Position numbers and translations under genes: made by a program
In this document: piece by piece, positions 16,102 through 25,401 of the stretch
Numbering within the stretch: position 1 is the stretch's first letter
How the letters are laid out: each line of letters opens with the position of its first letter
The notes under the pieces: generated by a model
What the model saw: only the letters and a program-made list of their open reading frames with translations
Databases searched by the model: none
What the model was told of the DNA's origin: nothing
Assembly: GCA_937919945.1 (NCBI GenBank)
Contig: CALESY010000105.1
Coordinates: 1-52,669, forward strand
Direction: 5' to 3'
Length of the DNA: 52,669 bases
Source of the DNA: an uncultured Chitinophagaceae bacterium
GTDB lineage: Bacteria > Bacteroidota > Bacteroidia > Chitinophagales > Chitinophagaceae

Positions 16102-16482
16102 TTAGTTTTTAAACATTAAATTTTTTATCTGTGGTTGAAAAAAGAGTTTGATGTTGCGTTCGCAAAAACGTTGCAGCAATTCCTCACCCAGTTTGGTAAG
16201 GAAGTAATATTTTCTTTCGGGGCCACCGTCACCGGGTTTGGTATTATAGTCCACCATATCCAGTTCCTTGTATTTACGCAGTGTACGGTACAGACTCTGC
16301 TCTTCGCAGGTCAGTGTATTGTTGGTGGAGGCTTCTACATAGCGTTTTATGTCGTCCACAAACTTTTCGTTTTCTTTCAGTGCCAGAAATATCCATAAGG
16401 TAAGCTGCCCTTTTTTATAGGTTTCTTCCCATGCTTCCAGTAGTTCGTTTTTATATTGCTCTTGTTTATTCATTGTATTCAA
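16102..16482 (-). CDS. PadR-family transcriptional regulator
   Basis: A 126-aa protein with the PadR winged-helix region: QLTLWIFLALKENEKFVDDI (helices), EQSLYRTLRKYKELDMVDY (recognition helix) and the wing GGPERKYYFLTKLGEELL. PadR repressors control drug efflux or stress genes and often bind small phenolic or hydrophobic ligands; this one is short, with a small C-terminal dimer helix. A second ATG at 16473 (MNKQEQ) is an alternative start. Upstream sits an ideal autoregulatory operator (separate entry). Confidence 0.88.
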   Translation of the reverse strand: MNTMNKQEQYKNELLEAWEETYKKGQLTLWIFLALKENEKFVDDIKRYVEASTNNTLTCEEQSLYRTLRKYKELDMVDYNTKPGDGGPERKYYFLTKLGEELLQRFCERNIKLFFQPQIKNLMFKN

Positions 16483-16490
16483 TATGTACT

Positions 16491-16515
16491 ATACAACTTG
16501 TATAATACAAAGGTA
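16491..16515. promoter_or_regulatory. PadR promoter with triple-half-site palindrome (candidate operator)
   Basis: The plus strand reads ATACAA-C-TTGTAT-A-ATACAA at 16491-16510: three alternating 6-bp half sites with 7-bp period, giving two overlapping perfect palindromes. Overlapping it, 16508-16515 reads TACCTTTG on the minus strand, a -7 box of the TAnnTTTG type for the padR gene. A further TTGTAT lies at 16568. The position between promoter box and start codon fits autorepression. Confidence 0.6.
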
Positions 16516-16649
16516 ATAGTATTTACTTCACACTGCCAAATTTTTTTAATAAGAGTTGTAATAAGCCTTGTATAACTGTTGAAACATGATAAAAATCATT
16601 GCCTGAGGGCTGGGCGCTTCGTAAATTACAGATAGTAAAATATAATAGT

Positions 16650-17708
16650 ATGAAGCTGAAGTACACTTACAAAGTATTGATTGTCATCGCAACAATGATA
16701 AGCGTAGCTGTATCATGCCGAAAATCAGATAATGATAATAACGATAATAATACCGGCTGTAGCGGTATGGGTGCAATGGTGCCATATACCTGGTACGACC
16801 CTGCACGTTTCCCTAAAGCGGTAATACCTGCAGATAACCAGATGTTTGTAGAGCGCATAGCACTGGGTAAGAAACTTTTTTATGATACCCGACTCTCTAA
16901 TAATGGAGAATCTTGCGAAACATGCCATAAACAAAGTATGGGTTTTTCTGCCTCAGAGGTATCTGCTTTTGATAAGGGATTACAGAAAATGCCGTTGGTA
17001 AATATGGCATGGTACAACAATTTTATGTGGAGTGGTCGTATCACAGGTACGTTGGAGGATGTTATGTATGCTGAATTGACCAAACGGTTCAATACCGATT
17101 TTAATAAGATAAACGGATTGCAGGAATACAAAGACCTTTTCTGCAGGTATTATGGTACAGATAACATTACACCCGAAGTGATGGCAAAACCATTGGCGCA
17201 ATTTATGCGCGTGTTAGTGTCAAAAAATAACAAGTATGATCGTTTTCTGTTAGGGTTAGAAAATTTGTCAATAGATGAGAAGGCAGGACATGATTTGTTT
17301 TTTACAGAGAGAGGAGACTGTTTTCATTGCCATGTACAAGTATTGTTGACGGATAACCAGATGCACCATAACGGACTGGATAGCATTTATAAAAAAGATA
17401 TAGACAAAGGGTACTACAACGTAACCGGCAATGTTCTTGACATGGGTAAATTCCGAACGCCCAACCTGCGTAATGTAGCATTGCGCACTGAGTTTATGCA
17501 CGACGGCAGGTTTAAGACGCTGGAAGAAGTAGTGAACTTTTATAACAAAGAAGTACATAGAGGTGTTCCTAACATAGATCCTGTGATGTTGAAACCCGGA
17601 AAAGAATACGGGTTGAATCTTACAGAATTGGAAAAGAAACAACTAATTGCATTCTTAAAAACACTTACCGATAGTGACTTTATTAACAACCCAGATTTTA
17701 AACAATAA
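16650..17708 (+). CDS. diheme cytochrome c peroxidase/MauG-family lipoprotein (MbnH-like)
   Basis: Start chosen at 16650 (MKLKYTYK) because it gives a proper lipoprotein signal with Cys23 (SVAVSC); an upstream in-frame ATG at 16599 gives an untypical N-terminus. The 352-aa protein has two haem-binding motifs, CETCH (89-93) and CFHCH (224-228), the FRTPNLRNVALR segment, and FMHDGRFKTLEEVV, all typical of bacterial diheme peroxidases and MauG/MbnH. These enzymes reduce peroxide or oxidise a partner protein. The gene is convergent with an MbnP-family gene, the known partner of MbnH, which favours the MbnH-like reading over a classical CCP. Divergent from padR. Confidence 0.85.
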   Translation: MKLKYTYKVLIVIATMISVAVSCRKSDNDNNDNNTGCSGMGAMVPYTWYDPARFPKAVIPADNQMFVERIALGKKLFYDTRLSNNGESCETCHKQSMGFSASEVSAFDKGLQKMPLVNMAWYNNFMWSGRITGTLEDVMYAELTKRFNTDFNKINGLQEYKDLFCRYYGTDNITPEVMAKPLAQFMRVLVSKNNKYDRFLLGLENLSIDEKAGHDLFFTERGDCFHCHVQVLLTDNQMHHNGLDSIYKKDIDKGYYNVTGNVLDMGKFRTPNLRNVALRTEFMHDGRFKTLEEVVNFYNKEVHRGVPNIDPVMLKPGKEYGLNLTELEKKQLIAFLKTLTDSDFINNPDFKQ

Positions 17709-17737
17709 TCTGTTACACATATTAAGCTATTAATAAA

Positions 17738-17770
17738 GAAGCCACTACGTATGCAGTGGCTTCAGTGTTT
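17738..17770 (+). terminator. terminator between the diheme peroxidase and MbnP genes
   Basis: A 9-bp stem GAAGCCACT/AGTGGCTTC with an 8-nt loop is followed by AGTGTTTT on the plus strand. On the minus strand the tail is TTTATTA, so it may serve both convergent genes. Confidence 0.7.
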
Positions 17771-17790
17771 TGTATGATAAAAATTAAAGA

Positions 17791-18561
17791 TTATTGCACG
17801 CTACCCAGTGAAATGTTATCATAAAAATCTTTAGACATTTTAACGGCATTTGCACCTGGCATATGTATTACGCTGATGCTATCTAAACCCGGCGAGGTAT
17901 GCCACAGGCGGGCAGGGTTAGCTATTAAGGTAATAGTAGGTGTATTGTCTTTGCCTATTTTAACGTTCTTGCCAAAGTCTGCAGTTTTCACAACTACTGT
18001 ATTATTTGTGCCGCTAAATCCCCCAAAATGTAAAGCAAATTTACCTGTAGGTGATTGTGGACTGTTACCTTCTGCCTTCAACATTATGTAGCCTGTATTC
18101 CAGTCCCAAAACATACCTGTTTGTACTGATAAGGCCCCGGTTTGAGCACCACTTACATTCCGTAGGCTATCCACGCCCATCGTATATTCCATGGCAGCAT
18201 ATTCACCATCAGGGATACCTGCTATATTGCACACGGAACTTGCGGCGGATGCAGCATCCAACAGGTAATAACTTTCGGGTTGTACCCACCATGTGCCATC
18301 GGTACGCTTTAGCTTAATATTAGAAACAAAGAATCTGAACATGGTAAACGTCATCGTATCACCGGTTTTTGGGTGTACGTATTGTTTATTCATCTCCCAT
18401 GGCAACATGGCAGAACCATATACATAGGTGAACCTTACATTGGCATTGCCTACTATCGGAACAACAGTTGTTGGCGGATCGTCTTTTTTCTTACAACTGC
18501 TTATGCCCACTATGGCTGTAGCCATCAGAAGTAAACCGTATTTACTGAATTGTGTTTTCAT
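17791..18561 (-). CDS. MbnP-family lipoprotein
   Basis: A 256-aa protein with a lipobox (GISSC, Cys23) and KKK after it. The body matches the MbnP family: FTMFRFFVSNIKLKR, a YTMGVDSLRN segment, QTGMFWDWNTGYIMLKAEG split across 147-165, and a FALHFGGFSG strand. MbnP proteins are periplasmic or lipid-anchored and bind copper. In methanotrophs MbnH oxidises a Trp of MbnP to kynurenine. Several Trp residues are present (WEMN, TWWV, FWDWN, RLWH); which, if any, is modified cannot be told. Gene is convergent with the MbnH-like peroxidase gene. Confidence 0.82.
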   Translation of the reverse strand: MKTQFSKYGLLLMATAIVGISSCKKKDDPPTTVVPIVGNANVRFTYVYGSAMLPWEMNKQYVHPKTGDTMTFTMFRFFVSNIKLKRTDGTWWVQPESYYLLDAASAASSVCNIAGIPDGEYAAMEYTMGVDSLRNVSGAQTGALSVQTGMFWDWNTGYIMLKAEGNSPQSPTGKFALHFGGFSGTNNTVVVKTADFGKNVKIGKDNTPTITLIANPARLWHTSPGLDSISVIHMPGANAVKMSKDFYDNISLGSVQ

Positions 18562-18639
18562 AAATCAACTATTTTACATTGATATAAAGTTAGAACACGC
18601 ATCTAAGTTATTTTGTGACTTTTGTCACATTTCGTTTAA

Positions 18640-20364
18640 TTACTTCTTTGCCAACTTGCTTTTCTTACGCCCGTATAGGAAGTAAATAACCAACCCCGCC
18701 AACAGCCACAGCAGGAAACGCTCCCAGTTGCTGACACCGCTTTCGCATAGCAGATAGCTGCAACATAGGAAGCCCAATACTGGTATCAGGCTATAGCTAT
18801 GCAGGAATGATAGCAGAGACATCACAAAAAATATGCAACCAAATAGTATATACGGCACTTTCAACCTTACTGCATCCCAACTATTGTCGCCATGTGTATC
18901 AAATAGTCCTGCAATGCCACCGGGGTAGTATTTAGCTACTAATACTATAGTAGTGATAAATAATACAGGCACTATCCACTTGGCATTGATATACGGTGTT
19001 TTGAATTTACTGACAGGTACATGTTGTCTGCTATGGTCGTCTTCTGTTATTACGTCTTCGCCTTGCAGGTGTTTGGCTTTTTTGCGTTGTTGTTGCAGGC
19101 GTATGATGCCACCACATACCAATACAAAAGCAAAGAGCGTACCTACGCTGGTTAGCTCTACTACAACGTTCAGGTTGAGGAATAGGGCTGGTATGCCAAC
19201 TACAAAACCGGTAAGAATAGTGCTGAAAGAAGGCGTTTTATACTTAGGGTGTATCTTGCTGAATACGGGTGGCAGTAAGCCATCGCGGCTCATACTCATC
19301 CATATCCTTGGCTGCCCCAGTTGAAATACCAAGAGCACACTGGCAGTAGCCACCACGGCACTTACTGCTATCACACCCGCCAGCCAGTCCATACCATTTG
19401 CTGCAAATACATAAGCCAACGGGTCGCCCACGTTCAGGTTGGTATAGCTTACCATACCCGTCAGCACAAGGGCTATCAATACATATATTATGGTACATGT
19501 GATGAGCGAGTAGAACATACCCCTAGGCAAATCTCGTTGCGGGTTCTTGCACTCCTCGGCAGTAGTGCTGATGGCATCAAAACCTATATAGGCAAAAAAT
19601 ACAGCCGCCGTACCACTTAATATACCACCTACACCATTGGGCATAAAGGGATGCCAGTTTTCGGGCTTAATGAAAAATGCACCACCCACTATTACCAGTA
19701 GTATCACCGCCAGTTTCAGTATTACCATAGCATTGGTAGTACGTTTACTTTCTTTGATGCCAATATATATTATCCATGTAATGATGACCGTAACAACAAA
19801 GGCAGGAATATCACATATAAGCTTAAAATTGCCTAACGTGGGCGCGTTTCCCCATGCTTCTTTGGCAGCATCCGTCAGCCCGTCTTTGGCTGTCCAGTAG
19901 TCCATCGTTATCCATGCGGGCAGGTGTACACCCAAACCATCCAGCAGGGTAGTGAAGTAGTCGCTCCACGATATGGCAACGGCTATATTACCAATGGCAT
20001 ATTCCATCAGCAAATCCCAGCCTATTATCCATGCAATGATTTCGCCAAACGCTACATAGCTATATGTGTATGCACTGCCCGATACAGGTACCATACTGGC
20101 AAACTCTGCATAACACACCGCCGCAAAACCACAGGCTACCGACACAAACAGAAAGAGGAACACAATGCCGGGGCCGCCATCAAAGCTCGCCTTGCCGATG
20201 GTGCTGAAGATGCCCGCACCCACTACGGCGGCTATCCCCATCAGCGTCAGGTCTCTAACGCCCAGCACTTTGTGCAGCCCTGTGTTGTGTGCATCAGTCA
20301 TGCCACTGGCGGCTTCTTTTTCTATCTGGTGCAAAGATTTTCGGCGAAAAACTGATTGGCTCAT
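18640..20364 (-). CDS. amino-acid permease (APC superfamily, cationic amino acid transporter-like)
   Basis: A 574-aa inner-membrane protein with about 12-14 helices. The first helix contains GIAAVVGAGIFSTIG, the glycine-rich substrate motif of APC transporters, and later TAAVFFAYIGFDAISTTAEE is the typical TM6 region. Length and the C-terminal extra helices fit the YfnA/CAT group that imports branched or cationic amino acids. A His/basic-rich cytoplasmic loop follows helix 11 (about residues 430-455). The gene is divergent from pruA, with 150 bp between, which fits uptake and catabolism of amino acids. Confidence 0.9.
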   Translation of the reverse strand: MSQSVFRRKSLHQIEKEAASGMTDAHNTGLHKVLGVRDLTLMGIAAVVGAGIFSTIGKASFDGGPGIVFLFLFVSVACGFAAVCYAEFASMVPVSGSAYTYSYVAFGEIIAWIIGWDLLMEYAIGNIAVAISWSDYFTTLLDGLGVHLPAWITMDYWTAKDGLTDAAKEAWGNAPTLGNFKLICDIPAFVVTVIITWIIYIGIKESKRTTNAMVILKLAVILLVIVGGAFFIKPENWHPFMPNGVGGILSGTAAVFFAYIGFDAISTTAEECKNPQRDLPRGMFYSLITCTIIYVLIALVLTGMVSYTNLNVGDPLAYVFAANGMDWLAGVIAVSAVVATASVLLVFQLGQPRIWMSMSRDGLLPPVFSKIHPKYKTPSFSTILTGFVVGIPALFLNLNVVVELTSVGTLFAFVLVCGGIIRLQQQRKKAKHLQGEDVITEDDHSRQHVPVSKFKTPYINAKWIVPVLFITTIVLVAKYYPGGIAGLFDTHGDNSWDAVRLKVPYILFGCIFFVMSLLSFLHSYSLIPVLGFLCCSYLLCESGVSNWERFLLWLLAGLVIYFLYGRKKSKLAKK

Positions 20365-20514
20365 GAGGGGAAAGATATAAAAGAACAGGGATTTATCATG
20401 TTGTTTATATTGTATATGTATATATGTCAGTCTTCAACAATCCCCTTTATTAACTACCTTTACAACCTCAAATAGGTCTTACGACTTTCTACTGACGACT
20501 AACGACTACATACA

Positions 20515-22149
20515 ATGCATAACGCTTATTTTCATTACGAACTACCTAAGAACGAAACGGTACTGAACTACGGCCCTAAAAGCCCTGAACGTGCCGCTTT
20601 ACAAAAAGCCATTGCAGAACTTAAAAGCCAGCAGCGCGATATACCGATGTATATTAACGGGCAAGAGGTTCGCTCTGGCGATAAGAAAGAGATACGCCCA
20701 CCACATGAAACGGCACATTTGTTAGGTCATTTTCATGCAGGTGGTGCAGAACATGTAAAGCAAGCTATAGATGCAGCATTAGAGGCACGCAAAAACTGGG
20801 CGGAAATGCCTTGGGAACATCGTGCAGCCATCTTCCTGAAAGCAGCTGAATTGTTGGCTACCAAATACCGTTTCAAAATGAATGCCGCTACCATGCTTGG
20901 GCAAAGCAAGAATGCGTATCAGGCAGAAATTGATAGTGCTTGTGAGTTGATAGATTTCCTGCGCTTCAACGTACACTTTCTAGCAAAGATTTATAACGAA
21001 CAACCCATATCTACACCTGCTTTCCACAACCGTATGGAGTACCGTCCGTTGGAAGGGTTTGTACTGGCAGTAACGCCATTCAACTTTACGGCTATTGGTG
21101 GTAACCTGCCCACTGCACCTGCTATGTGTGGTAATGTAGTGGTATGGAAACCTGCGAATACACAAATATATAGTGCGTCCGTATTTATGGAGATACTGAT
21201 GGAGGCCGGCTTACCTGCTGGCGTTATCAATTTGGTTTATCCTCCGGGTCCGGTAATAGGAGATATATGCTATGCACATCCTGATTTTGCGGGTGTACAC
21301 TTCACAGGTTCTACTGGTGTATTCCAAAGTATGTGGAAGAGCATAGGCGAAAACATTGCAAAATACAAATCGTACCCGCGCATAGTAGGTGAAACCGGTG
21401 GTAAAGATTTTGTTATGGTTCATCCGAGTGCAAACGCAGATGCTGTAGTGGCAAATTTAGCCCGTGGTGCTTTCGAGTATCAGGGGCAGAAGTGTAGTGC
21501 AGCCAGCCGTGCTTATTTGCCTAGCAATCTGGCAAATGAAATAAAAACAAAACTCGTAGCTGAAATAAAGACAATGAAGATGGGTAAGGTAGATGACTTT
21601 ACCAATTTCATTAATGCTGTGATAGACGAAAAATCATTTAACAGCTTGGCAAAATACATAGATGATGTAAAGAATAGCAACGGTAAAGCAAGCATACTAT
21701 GTGGTGGTGGCTATGATAAAACAAATGGCTGGTTCATTGAGCCAACAGTAATAGAAGCATCAGCACCAGACTATGTAACGATGTGCGAAGAACTATTTGG
21801 CCCAGTGCTGACTATCTACACATATGATGCGGATAAATGGGAAGATATATTAGATACTGTTGACCATACAAGTGGTTATGCGCTAACTGGTGCTATCTTT
21901 TCTCAAGATCGCTATGCGGCTGAGTATATGACACGCAAATTGGTAAATGCTGCAGGTAACTTTTATATTAACGACAAGCCTACAGGTGCAGTAGTAGGGC
22001 AGCAACCGTTTGGTGGTGCAAGAGCATCTGGTACAAATGACAAAGCAGGCTCTGCATTGAACTTGTATCGCTGGTTGAGCGCAAGGACTATAAAGGAAAC
22101 CTATGTGCCTGTTACAGACTACAGATACCCGTTCCATCAGGCAGATTAA
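20515..22149 (+). CDS. pruA: L-glutamate gamma-semialdehyde (P5C) dehydrogenase
   Basis: The second enzyme of proline breakdown (also used in arginine catabolism): it oxidises glutamate semialdehyde to glutamate with NAD+. The 544-aa sequence is the stand-alone eukaryote-like form with no PutA fusion. Catalytic Cys327 lies in QGQKCSAASR, the general base Glu293 in VGETGGKDF, and the NAD-binding TGSTG at residues 264-268. No proline dehydrogenase gene is seen nearby. It ends with a strong terminator. Confidence 0.95.
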   Translation: MHNAYFHYELPKNETVLNYGPKSPERAALQKAIAELKSQQRDIPMYINGQEVRSGDKKEIRPPHETAHLLGHFHAGGAEHVKQAIDAALEARKNWAEMPWEHRAAIFLKAAELLATKYRFKMNAATMLGQSKNAYQAEIDSACELIDFLRFNVHFLAKIYNEQPISTPAFHNRMEYRPLEGFVLAVTPFNFTAIGGNLPTAPAMCGNVVVWKPANTQIYSASVFMEILMEAGLPAGVINLVYPPGPVIGDICYAHPDFAGVHFTGSTGVFQSMWKSIGENIAKYKSYPRIVGETGGKDFVMVHPSANADAVVANLARGAFEYQGQKCSAASRAYLPSNLANEIKTKLVAEIKTMKMGKVDDFTNFINAVIDEKSFNSLAKYIDDVKNSNGKASILCGGGYDKTNGWFIEPTVIEASAPDYVTMCEELFGPVLTIYTYDADKWEDILDTVDHTSGYALTGAIFSQDRYAAEYMTRKLVNAAGNFYINDKPTGAVVGQQPFGGARASGTNDKAGSALNLYRWLSARTIKETYVPVTDYRYPFHQAD

Positions 22150-22174
22150 TAAGCTCAATACTAAATACAAATTT

Positions 22175-22217
22175 CTACATCCTAAACAGTACCATATTGT
22201 TTAGGATGTAGTTTTTT
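22175..22217 (+). terminator. strong intrinsic terminator of pruA
   Basis: A perfect 14-bp stem (CTACATCCTAAACA and its complement), 9-nt loop, then six T on the plus strand. Confidence 0.92.
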
Positions 22218-22251
22218 AGAAATTATGATTTCTCACCTTTATCTTTACTCT

Positions 22252-22584
22252 ATGTTCAAATATCTTGCAATAGGCATTTTACTATTTACAGTGTCTTGTA
22301 AAGACTGTATGCGCATAACGCGTAATATAGTAGCAGACAGAGAAACACGTAAGGCTTTAGCAGGCGCAGAAGTAAAAAGCGTAGCTGCTATGAATGGCAG
22401 ACAGGATGATGTGAGATATGTGTACACCGATAGCATGGGCGTCTTTGAAACAAGCTATAATAAAGGTGGTGTAGCAAAGTGTCCTGAGTTCAAACTTACT
22501 ATCAGTAAAGAAGGCTATTATACTAAGCACTTTTGGGATCCGGTTATTGGTGATACGCTGTTTGTTGACAGAATAACGAATTAA
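22252..22584 (+). CDS. small lipoprotein with possible beta-sandwich domain
   Basis: Start at 22252 (MFKYLAIG) gives a lipobox FTVSC with Cys16 of the 110-aa protein; an upstream ATG at 22225 adds nine residues. The mature part has a pattern (ITRNIVADRETRKALAGAEV, TDSMGVFETSYN, FKLTISKEGYYTK) like the carboxypeptidase-regulatory-like or TonB-dependent-receptor plug-preceding beta fold. Role unknown. It is isolated between two terminator-like hairpins, so it is a single-gene unit. Confidence 0.7.
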   Translation: MFKYLAIGILLFTVSCKDCMRITRNIVADRETRKALAGAEVKSVAAMNGRQDDVRYVYTDSMGVFETSYNKGGVAKCPEFKLTISKEGYYTKHFWDPVIGDTLFVDRITN

Positions 22585-22619
22585 TGTATCCGCATACTTT
22601 TTGATTGGATCAATTAATA

Positions 22620-22652
22620 TTAATCCCCTACTGAAAACCAGTAGGGGATTAA
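22620..22652. terminator. 14-bp stem hairpin between convergent lipoprotein and MATE genes
   Basis: Stem TTAATCCCCTACTG with its complement, 5-nt loop. There is no long U-run on either side, so termination efficiency is uncertain, but position between convergent stops fits a shared terminator. Confidence 0.55.
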
Positions 22653-22671
22653 AGTAATATGCATCAATTTG

Positions 22672-24084
22672 TTACACTTTCACAGTCTTCCACTTACCGC
22701 GTTTGAAGACTATAATTGCTGCTACTGCTATGGCGCTTTCAGCAATAGATATGGCAAGGAATACACCCATGGGGCCAAGGTTCAGTACTTTGGCTAATAC
22801 ATAAGCCAATGGTATCTGAAATGCCCAGAAGCCAATCAGATTGATGATAGTAGGGGTCTTAGTGTCGCCTGCACCATTGAATGATTGTGCTACTACCATG
22901 CCATATCCATAGAATGCATAACCAAGGCTTACATATCGCAAGCATTCAACACCACTTGCAATAACAGCAACATCGGTAGTGAAGATGCTGATTATCCATT
23001 CTGCACAGGTAAAGAATATGACAGCTACTGATACAAGAAAAAACATATTGTATCTCGCTGTTTGCCATACAGATTTTTCTGCTCGGTCTGGTTGTCCGGC
23101 ACCTAAGTTTTGTCCTACCAATGTAGCAGCCGCATTGGCCATGCCCCATGCTGGCAGTATGGTGAAGATAATAACACGTATGCCAATAGTATAACCTGCG
23201 AGTGCATTGCTACCAAAGTCCGACAATATCTTCACAAGGAATATCCAGCTTGCAGATGCTATCAGAAACTGTGCCGTACCACCCGATGATATGTTGATGA
23301 TACTGCCAATAACGGGTAGGTCTATCTTCATGTGCTTACGTAGTATGTGTATAGCACCTTTCCCGTTGAAGAGGTGGTACAGTTGATAACATACACCCAC
23401 GCCACGCCCGATGGTGGTTGCTAATGCAGCGCCGGTCAGCCCGAAAGCTGGAATGGGACCGAAACCATTGATAAGCGTAGGGCAGAGGATGATGTTCAGT
23501 ATATTGGCTATCCATAATGAACGCATGGCAATAGACGCATCGCCTGCACCACGGAAGATGCCATTGATGAGAAACAATAGCATAATGACAATATTACTAC
23601 CCATCAACAGTTGTGTATAGTGGTAATTGTTTTCTGCAACACGTTGTTCTGCACCCATCATCAGCAACAGTTCTTTGGCAAAGAAGATGCCTGCTATACT
23701 TACTAATATACTGATGGTAACACCCACATAAATGGCTTGCATGCCTGCATGGGCTGCCCCGTCTGTATTCTTTTCTCCAATACGCCTAGCTACAAGGGCA
23801 GTAGCACCCATGGCTACACCCCATGCTACAGAGTAGAGGATAGTGAGCATACTTTCTGTAAGCCCCACAGTGGCCACAGCATCTGTACCCAGCTTGCTTA
23901 CAAAAAACACATCTACTACTGCAAATAGCGATTCCATCACCATCTCCAATATCATGGGTACAGACAGCATAAATATGGCTTTGTTGATGCTGCCGGTTGT
24001 ATAGTCTTGTTCTGCGCCTTTTACAGCTTCTTTGAATAAACGTAATATGTATAGGGTACGCGATGGTACACGTTGAGATTGCAT
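22672..24084 (-). CDS. MATE-family multidrug/Na+ efflux pump
   Basis: A 470-aa inner-membrane antiporter with two homologous halves of six helices. The first half contains SVPMILEMVMESLFAVVDVFFVS and GAGDA (residues near 180), the second the matching ISSGGTAQFLIASASWIF and FNGAGDTKTPT. The N-terminal 30 residues are cytoplasmic and charged. These pumps extrude cationic drugs or metabolites using Na+ or H+ gradients. Gene stands alone. Confidence 0.92.
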   Translation of the reverse strand: MQSQRVPSRTLYILRLFKEAVKGAEQDYTTGSINKAIFMLSVPMILEMVMESLFAVVDVFFVSKLGTDAVATVGLTESMLTILYSVAWGVAMGATALVARRIGEKNTDGAAHAGMQAIYVGVTISILVSIAGIFFAKELLLMMGAEQRVAENNYHYTQLLMGSNIVIMLLFLINGIFRGAGDASIAMRSLWIANILNIILCPTLINGFGPIPAFGLTGAALATTIGRGVGVCYQLYHLFNGKGAIHILRKHMKIDLPVIGSIINISSGGTAQFLIASASWIFLVKILSDFGSNALAGYTIGIRVIIFTILPAWGMANAAATLVGQNLGAGQPDRAEKSVWQTARYNMFFLVSVAVIFFTCAEWIISIFTTDVAVIASGVECLRYVSLGYAFYGYGMVVAQSFNGAGDTKTPTIINLIGFWAFQIPLAYVLAKVLNLGPMGVFLAISIAESAIAVAAIIVFKRGKWKTVKV

Positions 24085-24467
24085 ATATTATTTATTGTTG
24101 TTAAAAAATGAAAAAATAGCTTGCAGCAGCTTATGCAGATTTTTTTCTGTAGTTATATAACACAATACACGGAAATAACCCCTATCATGCCTATATACAT
24201 CACAGCAAAACAATTTGCAAAATGTAGTTCAGAAATCATCGCCTTGATACAAAAGGCGGAATAATTAAATATCCATGGACCGAATAATGTAAGTGCGAAA
24301 ATATTGAAAATATTATTTCGACAAATTTTTCTAAAGCAGTTTTTATAAAAAATAGTTTCTGCTGCAAAGAAAACATATGTATACAACTAGGATAGAGTGC
24401 AGTTGCGACAGATAACAGGGTGATTTATAACAATCACCCCATGTAAAATATATGTGTGTATAACTGC
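24085..24467. other. 383-bp intergenic region between MATE and dapB genes
   Basis: A+T-rich, with several short hairpins (for example near 24298-24322, where CGAAAATATT pairs with AATATTATTTCG with a bulge). It should contain the promoter of the MATE gene and the end of the dapB transcript. A 77-codon frame on the minus strand lacks any recognisable feature and was not accepted. I see no RNA gene or riboswitch. Confidence 0.6.
24418..24439 (-). terminator. weak hairpin after dapB
   Basis: An 8-bp stem GGGTGATT/AATCACCC with a 6-nt loop, 28 bp after the dapB stop on the minus strand. The following sequence (CTGTTATC) is only weakly U-rich. Confidence 0.4.
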
Positions 24468-25235
24468 TTAATTTTCTGTGAAACTATTGGCAAACTTTTC
24501 TTTAATTATTTTATCCATAGTGTACATACCTGCAGGTTTGCCTATCAAATACCTCATGCCGAAAATAATACCTTGACCGAATGCAGCTCGGTTATTCGTT
24601 TCATGTGTCAATCTGATGGTTTGATTTGGAAGGCCGAAAATTACTTCATGTTTACCTACTATTCCGCCTATCCTGATAGAGTTTACTTGTTTATCTGTAT
24701 CAAGATTCAATATATCGGCAATCCGCAATGCGGTACCTGATACATCGGGTTTGTTGCGAAAGTGTTCTTCTATAATTTCAATATCTGCCCATGGTGCTAT
24801 CTGTTGCAGCACTTCAGAGATAACAATTAAAAAGTTGATACCAAGTGTAATATTGGGCGAGTATAACACAGGGTTTGTTTTGGCTACATCATGTATTATT
24901 GCCAATTCATCATCAGGGTAATTTGATATAGCAGAAATCAGCCCGATATTGGTAGACTGTATTTCTTTATGATAACGGTTGACGGTACTGTGATTAGAGA
25001 AGTCTACAATTATATCTACCGGGTGTTCTGCAAAGAAATTTGCCATATTAAGTTTTTCCAGGCAATATATCTTGCCCGCCTCCTTATGTAGCCCCAGTAG
25101 TTCACCTGCGTATTCACCTTCATCGGTATTTGTACGACGCAATACCCATTCTAGGTGCGTATCTTTTTCTTTCAGCAATTCTTCTGCTACTATTTTTCCT
25201 GTTCTGCCGTAGCCGATTAATCCTACTCTTGTCAT
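24468..25235 (-). CDS. dapB: 4-hydroxy-tetrahydrodipicolinate reductase (divergent)
   Basis: A 255-aa NAD(P)H-dependent reductase of the lysine/DAP pathway. The N-terminal GLIGYGRTGK (residues 5-14) is the dinucleotide motif. DFSNHSTV is the Rossmann/substrate junction, and SPNITLGINFL matches the family SPNFSxGVN region. The signature around the active site reads EEHFRNKPDVSGTA: the first catalytic His and the Lys are kept, but the second His of the usual HH pair is Phe, and DAPSGTA has become DVSGTA. A housekeeping role is still most likely, though this could be a paralogue. Confidence 0.82.
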   Translation of the reverse strand: MTRVGLIGYGRTGKIVAEELLKEKDTHLEWVLRRTNTDEGEYAGELLGLHKEAGKIYCLEKLNMANFFAEHPVDIIVDFSNHSTVNRYHKEIQSTNIGLISAISNYPDDELAIIHDVAKTNPVLYSPNITLGINFLIVISEVLQQIAPWADIEIIEEHFRNKPDVSGTALRIADILNLDTDKQVNSIRIGGIVGKHEVIFGLPNQTIRLTHETNNRAAFGQGIIFGMRYLIGKPAGMYTMDKIIKEKFANSFTEN

Positions 25236-25401
25236 AGTCGGTATATTTTAGATGCTAAACGTTGGTTACATTCCTTCAATAAGCTGCAACACATGTTTAC
25301 AATCTAAGACATATTGTTTTAAAACAAAGTTATATTAGTATTAATACGATAAGTATTATTACGGCTAATGTGTAAGTACTTGTTGTTAAAAGTAAAACAG
25401 G

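Noticed and set aside
24153..24386. 77-codon minus-strand frame between MATE and dapB genes
   Set aside because: Rich in Phe/Ile/Cys as expected from A+T-rich noncoding DNA, no coding features or neighbours to support it.
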